Translations under genes and position numbers: made by a program | Notes under the pieces: generated by a model | The model's input: only the letters and a program-made list of their open reading frames with translations | Told to the model about the DNA's origin: nothing | Database searches by the model: none | Assembly (NCBI GenBank): GCA_040954595.2 | Contig: CM082577.2 | Span: 19,282,001 to 19,346,000 of the forward strand | From: Balanoglossus misakiensis | Lineage: Eukaryota; Hemichordata | DNA length: 64,000 nucleotides | Direction of reading: 5' to 3' | Shown: one piece after another, positions 60,050 through 64,000 of the stretch | Position numbering within the stretch: position 1 is the first letter of the stretch | How the letters are laid out: each line of letters starts with the position of its first letter

Positions 60050-61033
60050 TATATTATAGCTTTATCAATACCAGTGAATTTTGTGACGTCATAGCTATAC
60101 ATTATTACTGATAATGTATCGTGTTATTCGATGGACGCGCGACGCACCCAAGAACCAGTGGACGTGTACAATTTAAGACAATGCGAACATTTAGAGGGCT
60201 AAAAAAAGAAATGCAAACGTACACAGAATAAATACGGCGATATTTATTAATTTCCAAATCTGTCCTCGACTGGCGTTTTGTTTATTTTGTCTTCCTACGG
60301 CTGCAGTACATGTCGTCTGCTCTTGAATCACGCGCAGTCAACATGGCTCGCTCACGCACGTAAAGCAAACCTCTCGATGATGCTGGATTTGACATTCGTT
60401 CACCATACATACCATGTACCATGTACCAAGCAGTCATGTCAACGAAGCTATACGTAAAAAAAAATTATGCCGCAAGTGTCACTGTCATGTTGTCTACGCG
60501 GTACGAAGGGTCGATCGAGGGCGAGTTTGTTTATGTATTGCAACCTTCCGAGCGCCCGTATACGTGAACTTTCCTGAGAACGCAAACGAATTCAAATATT
60601 CCCCGAGTCCTCCCCAAGATTACACAAAAATCGAAACTTTTTCTGATATATTTCAGCAGAACCCTTAAATGAATTTTCACATGCGTTAATAAACCTTCAT
60701 TATTTATTTCCTGATGTTTGAATATGATACTAGAAATGTACAGTACACTGATACACCGCGATCAGGTGACCTTTTGTTTACGCGTACGCCATTGCTCTGT
60801 TCTCGATCTCCGTGTCCGAGTCTGAATTGTTCGCACCTATACTTTTTGAAGTCTGCAAATTCACTGGCATTGACAAAACTATAAAATAATGAGAATAATG
60901 AACGCCCCAAAGACCCATAATGGACTCAAGCACACATTGTGCTCCATAATATACTCGGCTTCGCCTCGTATATTATGACGCACAATGTGTGCTTTCGTCC
61001 ATTATGGGTCTTTGGGGCGTTCATTATTCTCTA
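60050..61033 (-). mobile_element. 984-bp hairpin-ended element, copy 2
   Basis: Inverted copy of 20728-21732; flanked by AAT (60047-60049, 61034-61036). The hairpin is at its right end (60891-61031). The same 68-codon frame is present (60704-60910, - strand). Confidence 0.88.
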
Positions 61034-61231
61034 AATGAATATATCCATGCCGTAGGTCAAGGACCACAATTTACAGTGCCATAGTAGACAGTGACAGGTC
61101 AGTCAGCGTGGGGATAGTGAATTGACTCCGTATGTAATATGCTAATGAGAGTTAACTTAGCGTTGAAAAGGAAGCCATTACCTCATAGGTCAACATGCCT
61201 TGACTTAGTTCAGTGGTATACATATGGTATA

Positions 61232-61650
61232 CTATGGGGTGCCATATATCACTCATGATATATATATAATACACTTAATTTTTTTTTATTTATAAATAAT
61301 TAATTATATATAAATAATTATGTACATCACTCATGATATATATATAATACACTTACATTTTTATTATTTATAAATAATTAATTATATATAAATAATTATG
61401 TACATCACTCATGATATATATATAATAGACTGACACTGACATTGTTTATAAATAATTTATTATATATAAATAAAAGAGCATAAAATACATTTTATGTATA
61501 TAATTGAATCAACTTGAAATTATTTATAAATAAATTGTCAGGACTTAAATGGTTTGCAAATCTATAATTACATACATATAAGTATGTTAAATAACGACTT
61601 TTGAACAAATAATTTAGCTAAATAATAAGTTAACACATGGCACCCCATAG
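61232..61650. mobile_element. 419-bp AT-rich MITE, TA-flanked
   Basis: Ends CTATGGGGTGCCAT and ATGGCACCCCATAG with TA outside both. Inside are repeated CATCACTCATGATATATATA units and TTATTTATAAATAA. Shared with 35270-35838. Confidence 0.82.
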
Positions 61651-62638
61651 TATTCACGGCTCTACTCGTCGAGGCGAAGGCAATTTTTACACCGTCATTA
61701 CTCCACAACGGAGCGGCTCACAACATTATAATTTCACGGTAACTTAGTTCAATATCTTCCTAACCTATACAATTTTTTTTCAAGACAAGAAATCTTTTCC
61801 GTGAGTCAGGGACCACAATTTCAATCAACATACCGAAACTGTCTTTCTCGGGAACGCGTCGTTAAAACTTCACGAAAAATCATCCTATCATTGACTGTGG
61901 TGTTTCATACACGTCTTAGAAAAATGGATGCACTACGATCACTTGTAGTCCCGAAAATCTCCGTTTGAAATTTTTTCGAACCGGCCGTAACTGCCATAGC
62001 CTGGAGACACAGGCGTTGATTTAGAATCTAGAATACAACGCCCGGGGACAGTCGATAAATTTCCCGCTGAGCTGAAAGATAGTAGCCCTGGCAACGATCA
62101 GGGTCGCTTAGTAACGAATGGATAACGAGTGATCTATCAAATGTTGACGGGCGCCAGTGGTTGGATGATATAATTAACGTACCTTGGTAAACCACTCCCA
62201 CATCCCGTCGCGGGAATTTCACACATGACTCCACCTCTATTTCCTTATTTAGAATGCGATGATGTCATTTGGTTTACATTGAGTGACCAATTAGCTTACA
62301 CACAAGATTTACCACCCGTGTCGTTCTGCGCACAGCATTCGGGGCGTAAATAGAGATTGTCCCCGGGCGCTCCTTTTCCCCTACTACGCACGCCTGTGTC
62401 TCGGGGCTATAACTGCCACTCAGTGACGTTCACATTCAAAAAGATCTCTTTGATCTCGCCGCCTTAATGACCCTCCCTGCGACCAGACTGAACACGTTTA
62501 ATTAACTACAAACTGACAGCGGCCATGCTGACCTGAGCAAAGTACAGCTCAAAGTACAGCTCAACACCCATGCGCAAATATCAACATGTAAACTGTATGG
62601 TGAATGTCACGTGACTGCTATCAACAAATACTGCAGTC
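61651..62638. other. Intron 6 segment with an inverted-repeat element
   Basis: Between about 61996 and 62412 there is a probable MITE with inverted CATAGCCTGGAGACACAGGC / GCCTGTGTCTCGGGGCTATA and inner CGCCCGGGGACA / TGTCCCCGGGCG. The remainder is unassigned. Confidence 0.5.
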
Positions 62639-62825
62639 TGTATTGTAGTTTCCTGCTCACTGCGGGGTGACACAACTCACGGGACGACCGTAGTGTGATT
62701 GAATTGCTTTATTCAATGGGCTCCATGTGCATAGGCGGGAAGCCATTACAATCAGTGTTGAACCCTGCTTAACATAACAGGAAGTCACATACAACTAGTA
62801 ACTAGAGGGCACTAGACCGCCAACA
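62639..62825 (-). repeat. Probable 3' LTR of a second Ty3/gypsy element
   Basis: On the - strand it starts TGTTGGCGGTCTAGTG after a purine tract AAAGGAGGGGAGA and ends CTACAATACA; it contains AATAAAG. The other LTR is off the window, so the end is provisional. Confidence 0.6.
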
Positions 62826-63044
62826 TCTCCCCTCCTTTAATGGATACTGTAATGTAATGTTCTTTGAGTTCAGTTCTGGTATCCAATGTTCATTATGAGG
62901 GAAATATTCCTCATTTTGTATGGAACATTAGTTTAACACAAAAAGAACAATAAAGTTTATTGTGAAGTTTGGGTGGACTACCAAGACTTCACTGCAGGTT
63001 TCCAGGGATTATTCTGCCCTTTCGGGAAATAACCTGCTATCAAG

Positions 63045-64000
63045 TCACATAACATAGTCCTTAAATTTGGATGGAAGTTTGATGGCTCTTGTTCGGGATG
63101 TTGTCATAAATTCCGGACTCTTCTTCGGAGTGAATGACATCGCTGCAGGTGTTTGCTGGGATGTAGCTGGAGGAATTTGTGGATTTTCCATCCGTTTCGC
63201 TGGGGATGCCGGAACCTCATTGCTTGTAAGCTGATGATCTTTACTGCTGGCGAATTCCTTGGGGCGTTGACCTCCCTGAGATGTCCCTACGCAGCTGTTG
63301 TTTCCAGTATTGGGCAACATGCTCGGCGTAACGACTGGTGGGAATGTTGGCCTTGGGTTTTGGTATTCTTGGATACCGATTGGTGGTGGTGCAGCTGGTG
63401 TTATTTGTACTCGATTTCGTCGCACTTGGCCTGATTGAGTTTTGATTGTGTAGGATCTTGCATCATCACGATGAGTGACTTGACCATATGACCAAGGTTT
63501 TGTGTGTGGAGGTTTTACGTACACATGGTTTCCAACGTTGATTGGGGTGTGTTCTGGGCCGGCTGTTTTATCATATTGCTGTTTGCTGGACACTCGTTTG
63601 CTCTTTATTTCTTGAAACACCTTCTCCTGGTCTATTGTTTGTTGTTGGAGTAGATGATCAGATGTTGGGAGCAGTGTGCGTGTCCGACGGAGTAGCATCC
63701 GCTGGGCCGGTGAGTATGTGTGTCCTTTTGGTGGTGTGTTCCTGTAGTTGAGCATGGCCTCGTCAAGGTTTCCTGATTTCTTCAGCATGGACTTGGAGGT
63801 GGCCACTGCTGCTTCTGCCTTCCATTCCCTTTTGGATGATATGGGGATGACATTGTATGGCTGAATCCATAGCTGCGTACAAATTCCATGTACATGTATT
63901 CCTTACTAATGAATTGAGGCCCATTGTCGGTGTGACAAATTCTGGGCACACCTAACCGTGCAAAATGGGCTTTTGTTTTGTTGATGATGGTGGAGGAAAG
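63045..64000 (-). pseudogene. Ty3/gypsy integrase C-terminal fragment, frameshifted, runs off the right edge
   Basis: Reading leftward: an integrase core piece with TDNGPQF, then SSPYHPKGNG, a one-base frameshift near 63815 and, in the other frame, the continuation AVATSKSMLKKSG. Then come LNYRNTPPKGHTYSPAQRM, a C-terminal region INVGNHVYVKPP and RSYTIKTQSGQVRRNR, and a tail ending PSKFKDYVM. It is related to but distinct from the element at 5856: the general plan and the tail motif FKDYVM/FKDFVLK are shared. The frameshift suggests a decayed copy; the rest lies to the right of the window. Confidence 0.85.

Noticed and set aside
59668-62497. A single 2.8-kb element with CAGTCTGGTCGCA ends
   Set aside because: Only ~33 bp match in inverted order, with no clear duplication; kept as a note only.
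59541-64000. Seventh SLC25A27 exon
   Set aside because: No stretch after a plausible acceptor reads like the expected helix 4 sequence.

Overview
The window looks like intronic DNA from an animal genome. A spliced mitochondrial-carrier gene of the UCP4 type (SLC25A27) runs left to right on the + strand. Six coding exons can be read (14851-14971, 23461-23586, 32858-32920, 44659-44743, 48917-49039, 59428-59540), all with GT-AG borders and frames that join. They encode the first ~210 residues of a protein that is ~320 residues long in relatives. The 3' third lies beyond the right edge. Introns are 4-12 kb, AT-rich and packed with transposable elements (TEs). A marine invertebrate (deuterostome such as a hemichordate, echinoderm or lancelet, or a mollusc) is my best guess; the sequence alone does not decide it.

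Layout. 1-2140: a ~170-bp tandem array split by a TTAA-flanked MITE. 2638-5547: a 100-bp foldback and two PIF/Harbinger-like elements. 5700-13735: an old dispersed repeat (family A) carrying an almost intact Ty3/gypsy retrotransposon with 118-bp LTRs (5856-11219) and a truncated LINE (11309-12626). The Ty3 integrase is itself split by a 541-bp hairpin element. 14280-14560: a long ATC/CGT triplet tract just upstream of exon 1. 15-59 kb: introns 1-5 with family A/C/D elements, family B elements (TATG/GGAT-rich), several MITEs, a 2.9-kb transposon with 7-bp target duplications, TE-like protein fragments (CXC-domain, ubiquitin-like, PB1-like) and a head-to-tail array of four family-A elements (52.9-58.7 kb). 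59.5-64 kb: open intron 6 with more MITEs and the 3' end of a second Ty3/gypsy element on the - strand.

The most striking observation is a group of long DNA hairpins (9.3, 20.8, 24.2, 45.8, 50.6 and 60.9 kb). Their arms differ from element to element, yet they share one structural signature: CGAG-type blocks facing each other on both arms, which would form tandem G.A mismatches, plus a GNA or GNNA tip loop. Where position sums can be checked, the mismatch sites oppose each other exactly. At least two of these hairpin types sit at one end of TIR-bearing elements with 3-bp AAT/ATT target duplications. A second theme is that family A carries more than 20 perfect AGGTCA-A-AGGTCA (DR1) nuclear-receptor-type sites and many GTCACGTGAC palindromes. 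A third is a set of terminal hairpins in family C/D whose arms co-vary.

All comparisons are by eye; no alignment, fold or database search was run.
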